From NCBI RefSeq assembly GCF_037975245.1, contig NC_092561.1, positions 2,902,501 through 2,966,500 of the forward strand: a DNA stretch of 64,000 nt, given 5' to 3'. A program made the translations under genes and the position numbers. The notes below the pieces were generated by a model, which did not search any database, was not told where the DNA came from, and saw nothing but the letters and a program-made list of their open reading frames with translations. Positions 37,345 through 48,459 of the stretch are shown here, piece after piece (the stretch's first letter is position 1; each line of letters begins with the position of its first letter). Source of the DNA: Apostichopus japonicus. Lineage: Eukaryota > Echinodermata > Holothuroidea > Aspidochirotida > Stichopodidae.

Positions 37345-38400
37345 ATGATAGCAGGAAATGATGATTGGCAGAAATGTTCGTATAATTATGTTAAGATATC
37401 ACTGTGTTAAATCATATCTGTCAGTGTATATTTTACTTTCGGCCTGAACCATGTACTCAGCTATAGTCATTTTGTGAATAACAAGCTGGTACGTAGATCA
37501 TTGATCTAGGCTATCAGCCGGCTGTTTCAGGCCTGAATAGATGGATCAACCACTGGCAGATGAGATGTTACACGATTTTTCCGACAACTTAAAAGTATAT
37601 ATCCCCCTTCCCCCCCCCCCTCCCCCACCCACCACTGCGCCACTTGAGTTTTTTTGCCAAACGCGGCAAGGGTTCCCCAAAACCCGACTAAAATATCCGT
37701 GATAAATATAAACCAATGATCATATATGAAACAACTATAGATGCAATGACTTTGAAGACTTCTAACTTCATCCTTTAAATTTAATAGCATGTCGAAAATT
37801 ACACTGAAATCATCATCGAGATCGTCAATATTTCCAAGTCTCTGAACCGCTTAGCCACACGACAAACTATATACACTTGCGCTTCGTTTGCGCGCGCTTC
37901 CCTTGTGCTTCACTCTTACGTTTCCTTTCAATATTTATTATAAAATGTTGATATTTTAGTCGGATGGGAATGGGTTTGCTGTTTTCAGGATGGTAGTATT
38001 AATTTCAGTGTTTACATTCTACATTGAAAATATGAAAAGAAGACCAAAATAACGTAAACAGTTGTCATAGGGACAACAAACGAGCAAGCTGTATACAGTA
38101 TGTATGTTAACTCACTGTTTGAAGAAGCTAGTCTTCATTAAGATATTTATGATATAAGCCAAATATGGTTATTGGATTTGTGTAAGCTTAAAATTAAAAT
38201 AAATAGATTAAAACAAGTTATTACGAAACATCACAGTCATTTACGGCCACTGTGGTATGCATTTCTGTGGTATGCGTCTGTTATTATATGATAGAACTAA
38301 TACATTTCGACTTCGAGTACTACTTTTGCGATATGCAAAGACAACGCTCTTATTAACTTCGATCATAGTCAAAGGTACCCGTGACAACCTGTGTGTCAGA

Positions 38401-41400
38401 ATGGGTGGAAGCGTCTCAGCCCCTGATGTTACTCTGTCAAAAGATAGGACATTTCTTATCACTGGAGCGAATACAGGTACAGTATATAGCTAGGCGTAGA
38501 CCAGATATAAAATGTATGGTCATTGGTCAACGCATGCTCCAAAACACTTGGAACGTTTTCCTCCACTATAAATACAAAGTTGAGTTAGGCTAGGGCCTAG
38601 CCTAACTTTGGCCAAATCACAGGGCTCTTTTCATTAAACGTTGGCCTACTATATGTCATGATCCCTTCCCTCTTTTTTCTCCCTATCCACATCCCGAAAA
38701 TTCTGCTGTGAACATGCCAGGACCACTAGCTGCAATAATTGGCATTTCCCTGTTCTTAAGAAAGCACTCTCCTTGGCAACATGCCCTAACTGTACTACTG
38801 TATATGTTATACTTTTACTTAGCCAGGACTTGGCCTATATGACTGAATTAACCTCATTTTGTTTTTATGCATATTCTTTCATCAGGCATTGGATATGAGA
38901 TTGCCAAATGGATCGCCAGATGCGGAGGCAGTGTGATCATTGCCTGCAGATCTGAAAATAAAGCGAAAGAGGTAACGAATGGGTAGAAGTATGTTGTGGA
39001 TCAAAACTACATGCTGAAGTTATTTACAATATATATAGTAACATACCTTGGCTATACTACAGAAGTTATTACCTAATTAAAGGTATTGAAGACTCGCCCC
39101 AAACGGTGTGCCGTGCTCTGAAAAAGTTAACTTTCCAGTGCTTGCAAGTGCAGTTTTTCTCTTGTCGCTACAAAATGCAGACAGTAATGAAACGTGAAAC
39201 CCTGTTTTCTCTAGTGGGAGATGTCCATCGCTATATCGTGTGTAATGTGCTGTGGGTATTGACCCAGCTGTTTGTACTGACTGTACACTAGTGTCTAAAT
39301 ACGATGGTAACAAGCTGTGTGTGTATTTTCTGGGATCGATCGTGGTGTCTAACACTTCTGTTACACCTCATTCGAAACTAGGTCAGATTTCCGGCATTAG
39401 ACGTTTTTTTTGGGCCCCGAGTCTTCACGCCCTTTAATCCATATTTACTTTCAAAGTAAAAACGTCATAAACTCTTGTAAAACTACCACTCCAATTGTCT
39501 GGATATATAAATAAAAGACCTATGGTATGCTAAACAGTAGCAAAGCCTTCGTGCACAGCTGAGGTACTGAACAACTGTGAGTCATCATTTGGTGAGAATC
39601 ATTCAGGATAATGAAAGGTCTTCTAATGTAATGTCAACACAATCTTTGGCATTAAGGAGACCATGTAATAATTCAAAAAGTACCTACTCCAGCTAAACTG
39701 TAACTTGACCACAGATTAAAAAAAATCTTACTTTAGTTTTAAAGGTCATTCTATGAGGGTGAGAAAGTGCCCACTGTTGAGTTTTGATTAGTCTGCCCAT
39801 CTTTAAACCTTTATTATAGTCCACAAAACAGTAATAATAATCAAATGAAAGTTCTGTGTTTGGTGTTGGAGGGATCATGCATATGAGAGCTGTTTGCAAA
39901 TCCTAAATCTTTATCTGTAAAGTACCAGTCAAACATTTACCAAACTGTCATGGATGGACAACTTTATTTAAGTTCCTTGCATCATAAGGACAAATGTGAG
40001 TAGACTTTCTTTTCCAGGAGAGTACATTTTTAAGAGCTAGAAACTTTTCAGCTCCCTCCTTGTTTTTATTATTTTCTTGCAGGCCATTGAGAAAATGAAA
40101 AAAGAAATACAAGAAGAGTTTGACCAAAAACAGGTAACTTTACTTTTCTTGATGAAAAGCAGAAGGATTTAGAGCCAGGATGGGCCCACAAGAACAGTAT
40201 ATTGTATGAAGTCGAATTTTTTCTTGACATATATTACAAAAAATGAGAAATAATAATTATCTTTTTTCATCCGGGCCTTTCCCACCCCCTCTTTTCATGC
40301 ATAACAAAGAAACTGAGTGGGGTTTCTTGGAAAAGGTGACAAGTACACGACAAGTTTTATTATTTGATACAGGTAGATAAGACGGATGAGGTAGCAGCTC
40401 CCTCTATTAATGTTCAGTACATGCATCTGGATTTATCGTCTTTAAAGTCAGTGATCGACTTTGTAAAGAAGTACAAGGAGAGCGGACTTCCTCTTCACGT
40501 CCTCATTTGCAATGCTGGAGTCTTTGTCGCTGACAAAGGTAAGAGTTTGACCCTGCCATTTAGTGAGAGGGTTGTGATCAAGTGGGTAAGGCAGTGGACT
40601 TGTGATCTAAGGTTTGCAGGTTCGAGTCCTGACCTGAATATTATGTTGTGTCCTTGGGCTTGGCACTTTATCTCCATTACCTGTCTTCACCCAGGTGTAT
40701 AAATAGGGACTTGTGAGGTAACTTGTAAATTAATTTACATGCACCAGTTTGTGGCTGCACTCTATGGGAAGTCCTCCAGGGGACACAGAGATGTGGTGCA
40801 GTGTACTAGTGTCCCAGGAGGGATTGTTTGAATTGTACATTTTTGGTGTGTGGGTATGACAAGTTACCAATCATCAGGGGTTAAGTTATAAAGCTGTATG
40901 AGGGGGCAAGAATGTAAACCTGTAACTTTCATTAGTCTGTGTGAGTCTTGTCAGTTTTGTGCCTACAGCATATCTGCTATCCATTACTATGTATCACTCC
41001 TATCCATAGTTGCTGCTGTCACCTTGTATGCTAGGCTTGCATCTGCCATAAATTAATTCATGATGTAATGCTGCTGGAGTCATTTTAACAGACAAAGGTA
41101 AGAGTTTGACCTTTGACCCTATGTAATTTGAATTATTCATTATTATTTCAACAGTCTGCCTACATACTGTTTGCATCATGACTGCTTTTCACTGCCTTTT
41201 ATTAGTTTTATCACACAAGTATCCATATTATTGCTGCTGCCACCACTGAGCATATAATAAAATAACGAACACTTACATTGGATTATAAGGAGGGGCATCA
41301 TAGTATTGATTTCATGTGTGAGACATTGAGCATCCTTCGAAAAGGAGTGACAGTATGATGAAAACTGTGTGCAAAATTATGTCTGTCTTCAACTTTTTCT

Positions 41401-41947
41401 TTCCTGTCGAGACTACAGTACTGTATAACTAATCAACATCTACCTAAACTCACAGCATTCTTAATCATTTAAATTAAATTTCCATTCACATTTCCTGCAA
41501 AGTGGTGATTTCCTATCCTAACTGTTTTGGTTTTGCTGCTGTCATTTTCTGTATTTTTATTTTTTCAATCAGTATTTGTTTCTTTTCTGTTCAGAGCTGA
41601 CGTCAGATGGTTTTGAGAAACACTTCCAGGTGAACTACCTCTCTCATTTCCTCTTGACTCTGCATCTGTTGCCTCTCATCAAACGAAGTGGCCCAAACAG
41701 CCGCATCGTCAACGTTTCTTCAAAAGGGCACTGGTTCGCAGAGTTCAACCTGGAGAATATCCAAGCACAGAAATCTTTTCATGTCAACACATTTTATGGA
41801 AACTCAAAATTGTTCCAGGTAATGAGGTAACAAATATACACTATATATATATATATATATTTGTATATATAAATGAAAATAGTAATGAGTTGGAAAATCA
41901 AGAAAAGTGAATAAACTTTCAGCCTCCACCGGGATTCGAACCACAGG

Positions 41948-41980
<33 letters not shown>

Positions 41981-44659
41981 CATAAAGATATCAAGCAAGT
42001 AAATATATCTTTTGTTAATCTTTAGGGAATTCAATCTATAAGCTGTGACCTTTATGGGTGAATATTCGGTAAACTGTTCTAAAGTTACCACAATTTTGCA
42101 TATATTTTTTCCAGCTGGGTCAAAGGTTATGTGTTGTACAACTGATTTTGCTAAAATGTACACACATGACAGTCAAGCCTGCCTATAGAAAAACAGTCCT
42201 CCTAAAATGCACTTGGGCAATAAAAATGAAAAAAAATAAAGTACTGCCATTAGGATTCAACCTTGATCGCACCTAATTAGTTGACCAGCCAGGGTATTGC
42301 TCTAATGGCCAGTGTTACTTTCCTGTGGAGACAAATTTAGCTTGACCAAGTGTGTAAAGTACACTGTGTGTTTAATCATAAATTTGTGCAGAGGAGCATT
42401 CAGTATGGCTAGCATTATCAACTCGGGTAGATATTCAATCTCCCCTGATTTTGGCACAAAACGGGACACAGAAGGTACTTGCTATTGGCAGGGAAGATGG
42501 TTATGCAAATATACATAAACATGCTTCTCTGACCTGTTTTTGAGACTGACATTCATTAACTGAAAATGTTCTTTTGTTATCCAAATTGATTTCACGTAGA
42601 TAATGAGCATGTATCAGTTGTCAAAGCGGTTGGATAAAGAAACGGTATCGGTATTTTCAGTTCACCCAGGATTCGTGGACACAAACATCCTCAAGTTTGG
42701 AACGGGGTTTTTACAACTTACAATAGATCTGGCAGTACGGTTTGGTAAGTTTTGCTACTTTACTGAAGTACTCATTCTCTCATAATCAGCAATTAAGAAT
42801 TTTCAAGTGACTCACCCTCTAATTGGGGTGGGGAAGGGGGGGAGGAGGTCGGGTGTAAAGGAGAAACTAACCTAACGGTCATCATCGGTCTGTGTGGTAG
42901 CAATGAACTATGATGTACAACTTTTACAATTAGAAAAGTCTTATAAATTCTTCTTAGGAGACATCACAGGTGTAACGTTCCCAGACTCAAAAGGTTCAAG
43001 ACTTGAGAAAATCTAAATATGATATTAATTTTTTTATGATTCCTTTATCACAAATCAATATTCAATATTTTGGTAAAATTCCTTGAGCAACCAAAACGTT
43101 TAGTTTGCAGGATGTCTGTGTAGGAAACACAAGAAAGAAGAATATTATTAGAGACTTTACCCATCCCGACAGTTATACCTGAACGCCAAAAGTGGAGTTC
43201 TTGTAACTTTAATACATATTTGGTGTTTCTTCTGGGCTCTTCTATTCTCATTTCGTATGAAGGGCATTCTTATCTTGTTTGTAATTGTATTAAGCATTGC
43301 TTTTTCCTATTGGTCAGTCATTATTATTCTTGTCTTGGTTTTCACTTCTTGTTTGATTTAATAACAAATGTTATTGCTTGTTTGAATACATGATTGAAGT
43401 CATGTTTTTGTTCTCTATTTTTCTCCCTTGTTTTGTATGAAGGGATGGCAAGGAAGCCAGTATCGGGGGCAGTAGGACCTCTGATTGCTGCTCTACATCC
43501 TTCCCTGAATGGAGAGACGGCTTTATATTTCTCTGAAGAGAAGCAGAAACCTCCTTTTGACATAGCAAGGTACATAAACATGATTAAAAGGTGTTTGTAA
43601 GCTCCAAAGAAGTCATTCTTTCTACTGTTTTGGGATCCGTAATGGTTTTCCTTTTTTGGTAGGCTGTATACTGATCAATATTATATCTGTCTGATCAATG
43701 TTCTGTTGTGTATGTTGGTTTCAGATCGATAATAGTTGATCGGTTCTGTGACAGTCTAGTTTAAGTGGCCAACTAGCAGTATAATCTGAATCTGTGACCA
43801 AGGATTCACTCTGTAGGTTGGTTTCAGATTCATAAGTTGATCGGTTCAGGGGCAGTCTGTTTTCCTTCAATTTTATCAATGATCAGCTTATTAAAAACAA
43901 TCACTGATCTGAAATCAATGATATATATATGTTTGGATTCTGGTACATTAATTGATCTCTTCTGTGGTAAGGTTTGCTCCATTAATAGATCTGTTATGCA
44001 GTTGAATTCTGGCCCATTTAATTAATCTGTTTCGTAGTTTGGTTCTGGTTCATTAATCTATCTGTATGTGGCAGTTTTATAAATCAATTAACTGTGTCAT
44101 GCTGATGTGCAGTGTAAATCAATGACACTGTATAGATTAGTTTCACAAAATCGATTAGTTCATCTGTTGACCTGCAATGTTGAGTGATAATCTGTAACAG
44201 TAATCTGTGGTCTGATCAGCGATCTTCTGTGTAGATCAGTAACAGGTCACTGGTCCACATGAAATCCTTTAATACTGATCTTCAAATCTTTAATTTTTCA
44301 GTTTGATCAGTGATAAGTTGCATTGTTATCTGCATTCTGGTGTCTAATCCAAAAATAGATCTGTTCTCTCCCAACATAGTAATTGATCAATATGAACAAT
44401 AAATCCCAAGTTTTAGTCAATAATTTGTAGTGCAGCCTGTGTTATTGATAAACAAGTAATTTATACTGCTGGTGTTCTCAAACTATTTCCCTCATTTCAT
44501 TCCAGGGACGAGGCTAAGCAAGATATAATTTGGACTTACAGCCTGCAGTGCTTGAAAGGTTACCTCAACGATGACGTCTTGGAAGAAATAGGATTAAAAC
44601 TGGAAGACATCCAGACTTTGGAAGAAGCCACAGATCCAGCCATTGGTTCCGAGATATGA
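38401..44659 (+). CDS. Short-chain dehydrogenase/reductase (RDH/WWOX/DHRSX-like)
   Basis: NAD(P)-dependent oxidoreductase of the classical SDR fold; substrate unknown, retinoid- or polyprenol-type substrates being plausible by family. Coding exons: 38401-38476, 38886-38971, 40083-40133, 40373-40538, 41595-41818, 42600-42744, 43443-43569, 44506-44659 (stop TGA 44657-44659); 342 residues. Visible motifs: cofactor loop TGANTGIG (21-28), acidic turn HLDLSS (89-94), CNAG (117-120), structural Asn140 in VNYLSHF, catalytic VNVSS (166-169), the Tyr194-Gly-Asn-Ser-Lys198 active-site pair, and HPGFVDTN (223-230). There is no signal peptide: the frame opens MGGSVSAPDVTLSKD. An upstream in-frame ATG at 38257 would add 48 unlikely residues, so 38401 is preferred. 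The C-terminal part WTYSLQCLKGYLNDDVLEEI lacks a membrane segment. Confidence 0.88.
40565..40920 (+). mobile_element. tRNA-derived SINE in SDR intron 4
   Basis: Head with GTGATCAAGTGGGTAAGG and B box GGTTCGAGTCC, then a body with CCTTGGGCTTGGCACTTTAT and CACCCAGGTGTATAAATAGG, like the conserved central domains of widespread metazoan SINE superfamilies. The 3' limit is approximate. Confidence 0.8.
41069..41110 (+). repeat. Degenerate copy of the end of SDR exon 4 with its donor
   Basis: ATGCTG(CTG)GAGTC ... GACAAAGGTAAGAGTTTGAC repeats the exon 4 end at 40509-40555. Sequence after it also parallels the intron following the first copy, without the SINE. Confidence 0.8.
41839..41981 (-). mobile_element. 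TA microsatellites flanking a truncated tRNA-like SINE fragment
   Basis: Between two TA runs (41839-41862 and 41951-41981) the minus strand reads GGTTCGAATCCCGGTGG, a perfect B-box region, followed by an unrelated tail. The A-box half is missing. Confidence 0.6.
43670..44440. repeat. Degenerate GATC-rich intronic repeat
   Basis: SDR intron 7 is filled with loosely repeated phrases such as TTGATCTGTTCTGT, GTTTCAGAT and TGATCAATGAT with no fixed period. It reads as a decayed short-unit satellite. Confidence 0.5.
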
Positions 44660-44735
44660 GGCGTCAAAGGGTGATTTGGGTGAAAAGCAAAGTCGAGCAG
44701 ATGCAAATGACCAATTTGCTACCCCTGAAATATCT

Positions 44736-45088
44736 GCAATAGCTGCACATGCATTATCAGGGCTCAAAATAAGTCTCTGCTACTTTGTGGTTGGTGGAGT
44801 CTGTAGATTAAGGTGGGGGGGGGGGGGTGAGAAATAAATTTAGACAAAAGAACATTGTCTGGTGTAACTATTATTTGTAGGTAGCCGATTGTTATGAGTT
44901 TAGTAAAACTGCAATAGCTGCACATGGATTATCAGGGCTCAAAATAAGTCTCTTCTACTTTGTGGTTGGTGGAGTCTGTAGATTTAGGTGGGGGGGGGGG
45001 GGCTGAGAAATGAGAAATAAATTTAGACCAAAGAACATTGTTTGGTGTAGCCAGTATTTGTAGGTAGCCGATTGTTATTAGTTTAGTA
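44736..45088 (+). repeat. 175-bp tandem duplication in the SDR 3' UTR
   Basis: Copy 1 starts at 44736 and copy 2 at 44911, both opening GCAATAGCTGCACATG. Each contains a run of at least 11 G and an AATAAA hexamer. The copies differ by scattered substitutions and a short insertion. Confidence 0.9.
44833..45021 (+). promoter_or_regulatory. Two candidate polyadenylation signals of the SDR gene
   Basis: AATAAA at 44833-44838 and again at 45016-45021, about 175 and 360 nt after the stop. They are copies of one another because a 175-bp segment of the 3' UTR is tandemly duplicated. Confidence 0.5.
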
Positions 45089-45239
45089 TAATGAAAGTAA
45101 AAGTTTTGAAAAAAATGTACAAGGTTCATAGAAAGTGTACTAAATCCCTGTCGAGCTTTAATATATAAACAATATATATAGGGTCAGCGCTACTGACCTA
45201 GACTCTGCCGAACAGCCGTTCAGTCAGTAGAACTTACTA

Positions 45240-45625
45240 ATCTTCTACAAAAAGTATACCAAAAATATATATTTTACAATTAGATTTATGAAATACATTT
45301 TCATTTTTCAGATATAATCAGTTTTTGTAGGAATATAGTAATAATAATAAATATAATAATAAAAATAAACACAGTATAATACCACCAAAATATGTATATT
45401 TTATGTATATATTTGTGACATCTATTTTCATTTTTCAGATAGAATCAGTTATTGTTGGAATATAATAATAATAAATAAAATAATGATAATAAACAGTATA
45501 ATACCAAAAAATGTATACTTTTTGTATAAATTTATGAAATATATTTTTTTATTTTTCAGATAGAATCAGTATTGTTGGGATATAATAATAATTATGATGA
45601 ATTTAATAATAATAATAGACATACA
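45240..45625. repeat. A+T-rich tandem repeat, 115-140-bp unit, three copies
   Basis: Units share ATTTTTCAGATA(G/T)AATCAGT then an ATAATAATAA run and CAGTATAATACCA. Lies downstream of the SDR gene. Confidence 0.85.
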
Positions 45626-48400
45626 GTAGCATAAATTACCAGTATCCATCCCTCTCCCTTCTCTCCCCCTTACCCCTTACCCCTTCACCCTCCCTATCCC
45701 TCCACTTCAATATGATGACTGCTCACAATTTTTAGCGGAGTACATCAAAAGCATTAATGTTATTTTGGCACAAATGATTCCAAGATGATTTATTTATTGA
45801 ACATTTGTAAGAAGAAAATATCTCAAAAAGTTGTGCCCGATGACCTTCTTAGCAGCAAAATTCATCCCAAGAAGGGAGAACAAGGAAACTTTTAAGTAAA
45901 AAGACCAAATTTCTGTAAAAACTTGGCCACAGATTGGATTAATATGATTGTGAAATATCTACTAAGACTTGATAGTATTACCTGTAGATATACTAATTGT
46001 TTATTACAATCTGAAAAGTATTCTATGAAAAGAAGCTAAGAAAAAGTTTCTAAAGCTTTCTGGTTTTATTAAGTATGGGTGTGATTGCCTTGGGTGACTT
46101 GTAAATGGTAGTAGAAATGTTTGTGATTATACTGTATGAAATATATTGTTCTTTAATTTGCTCGGCAACCTTGATCTACTGTTACTGTAATTTTTATACT
46201 TGTTTGTTGACTAATTTAAAAATAAAACAAATACTGTTAGCAAACTGCTTATCCACTAAAGAGCCTGAGTAAGAGACAGTGTAAAAGTAAGTGGGCCTGA
46301 CTTGCAGTGGTGGGGATGGCAGCTAGAAGAATGTAGATACTGTTGTGTGTCTGTGGTGTATAAGTCAGTGGAGAGAGAGCCGTCTTTTATTAATTTAACT
46401 GAGCTCAATTGTCACAGATCCACAGTCAACACCATGACCCTGGTTGGAGAACACTTCAACCTTCCCAACCATACCATTAATGACATGTCCCTACAGGGGA
46501 TTGAATCCTTAGGTAGCTGTCCTGACCTACTGTAGTACGACTCAGCAGAGAGAGACTGTGGATGCAACGACTTCGCACCATTCAACTTCATGGGCTCAAC
46601 ATTCATTAAGGAAGTGACTAACCTTTCTTCTGCTTCTCCATCTCCCCTTGTTCCCCCTTTGTCACCCTCTTCTCCTAGTTCTCTTCCACCCTTTTCTCTA
46701 CACTTTCCTGTCCTCTCTTTGAGGAAAAATTAATTTGTCTATGTTTGAGCCCTGGCCCATTGCTGGCTAACTGACAATTTACACACAATATTAGAGGAAA
46801 ATTCCTTGCTACAAGCAAGCAAGATTCGTTCTTTAACCACATGCAAGATATTGATATTGCTCAGTTCTTTACTTTTTAATTTTCCAGTTCATGAGTAGGG
46901 CTGCTATGTTTACTCTGCACATTCGTCATCATACTTTGGTAGCTGCATCTCAGAACCCTAGTCTAATGTCATAGCAGATTACAGAAGCGGGGTTTTGGCA
47001 AGTTGGTTTCTGATTCTCGATCCAATACATAAAAAAAAACGACTTGAGCAAGCCTTACTCCACGTCAACTAAAGCAATTGGTGCCAAAGATTCGGAATTT
47101 AATTGATATTCTATTCCAACAAGACCACTGCTCTCAATACTTTATCGAAATCACGCCCTTCAAAAGTATTAAATAAAAGACTGGCTGCAGTATTTTTTAG
47201 GTAAGTGGTGATTTAATTTGTCTTTGACAAGGCGTATTAGGCTGACGTACACAAAAGATAGCGTAACACTAACAGTAACAGCAGCACTAACACAACAGTT
47301 ACACTACAGTAACACAGTTACAAGTAGGGAAACGTATGCCCGTATGAATTACTATGAATGATGTAGGCTAGGCCTAACTGTACCCGGCCTAACTTAATGT
47401 AGGCTCAAACTAACACTAGGTCCATAAGCCTAGCCTTGGGCGAATAAGGAAGACATTTCCATGTAAGGTATTGCTAGCCTAAAACATTAATTAACGAAGT
47501 AACATGTATACTGAACCATGCAAACTCAGAGATACAAGTAGGCCTACGGTAGGCTACAATCATAATGCGAACCACACAGACTAGCCTTGCTATAGTCTGT
47601 CTAGATGCCTGAGTTAGATTGCCAGCCATGATTGTGAGGCAGTAGCCTAACCTAGAGTAGACTAATGTCAGACTAGACCTCAGTCAAAGGTGGAAAAAAT
47701 TTGGGACTAGGCCCCCTAATCTTATTATCTTATTTCTTTCACTTACCATTTACCATATCATTTGTTTAATCTTAATAAGAACTGTTTTTTTTTATGTACG
47801 CCTATTTATAAATATTTTATATTTATACTGGTTTAAAATAAATCGAAAATTAGTTAATCGGATTAACTAAACGACTGGAATCTTTGAAATGGCTTTTTGG
47901 AATCTTTGATATCGTTTTTAGATCTTAGTTCGGAGAGTATGTTTTGACATTTTAGGTATGTAAAAATATAAAAAAATCATTGACATGGACACATGGTGGG
48001 TGCAAGATGTGGCATTTAAGCTGGTCATTTGAATCATCAAAATCCTTCCTCCAGCTATTATTTATCTTAGAACTATAATTAGATCCCATTGTGAAAGCCG
48101 AGGAAGGGCACACTAAAACTTCAAACTCACAATCTGCCCATAATGTTGAATAAATTCCTCTCATGACTAACTTCCTCAGTGTGTTAGCAACATGCATCTA
48201 TAACAATGGTTTAAACATATTTTGATTAAGGAAACCTGGATGAACTATTTGAAGTGTTTCCCCACAAACGGTTCCTATATGTGTTATAGTTCAGTGTTTT
48301 ATAATTGATATTTGAGGTTAAAGTTTGAGGGTTATGTTTAAAATAAAGATTGCCCATTTTTTTGATGAAGACATCCTATCCTGATAGAAATATTTCAATC
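45626..48400. other. Region between SDR and COPB1 genes
   Basis: No host exon is recognised apart from the expected COPB1 leader. It holds a Penelope-like fragment at 46.4-46.6 kb, C/T-rich stretches and unremarkable A+T-rich DNA. Confidence 0.5.
46400..46612 (+). mobile_element. Decayed GIY-YIG endonuclease end of a Penelope-like retroelement
   Basis: One frame reads HFNLPNHTINDMSLQGIE. After a stop and frameshift another frame reads WMQRLRTIQLHGLNIH followed by a stop (46607-46609). Both phrases, in this order, are typical of the GIY-YIG domain at the C-terminus of Penelope-like elements. The reverse transcriptase is not present. Confidence 0.7.
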
Positions 48401-48427
48401 TGTAATTTGTGCATGATTCTTTTGCAG

Positions 48428-48459
48428 AACTTGGACTGATCATCAACATATTATTCAAG
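48428..48459 (+). other. COPB1: COPB1 5' UTR part of first coding exon
   Basis: A pyrimidine-rich acceptor ending ttttgcag precedes 32 nt of leader and the ATG. The upstream leader exon and promoter could not be placed; the region 47.2-47.7 kb is a candidate only by position. Confidence 0.5.

Noticed and set aside
42228-42305. Possible tRNA gene on the minus strand (GCCATTAG ... CTAATGGC with GGTTGAATCC)
   Set aside because: A 64-nt fold with pairing ends and a B-box-like word, but no convincing anticodon arm or A box; probably a decayed SINE head.
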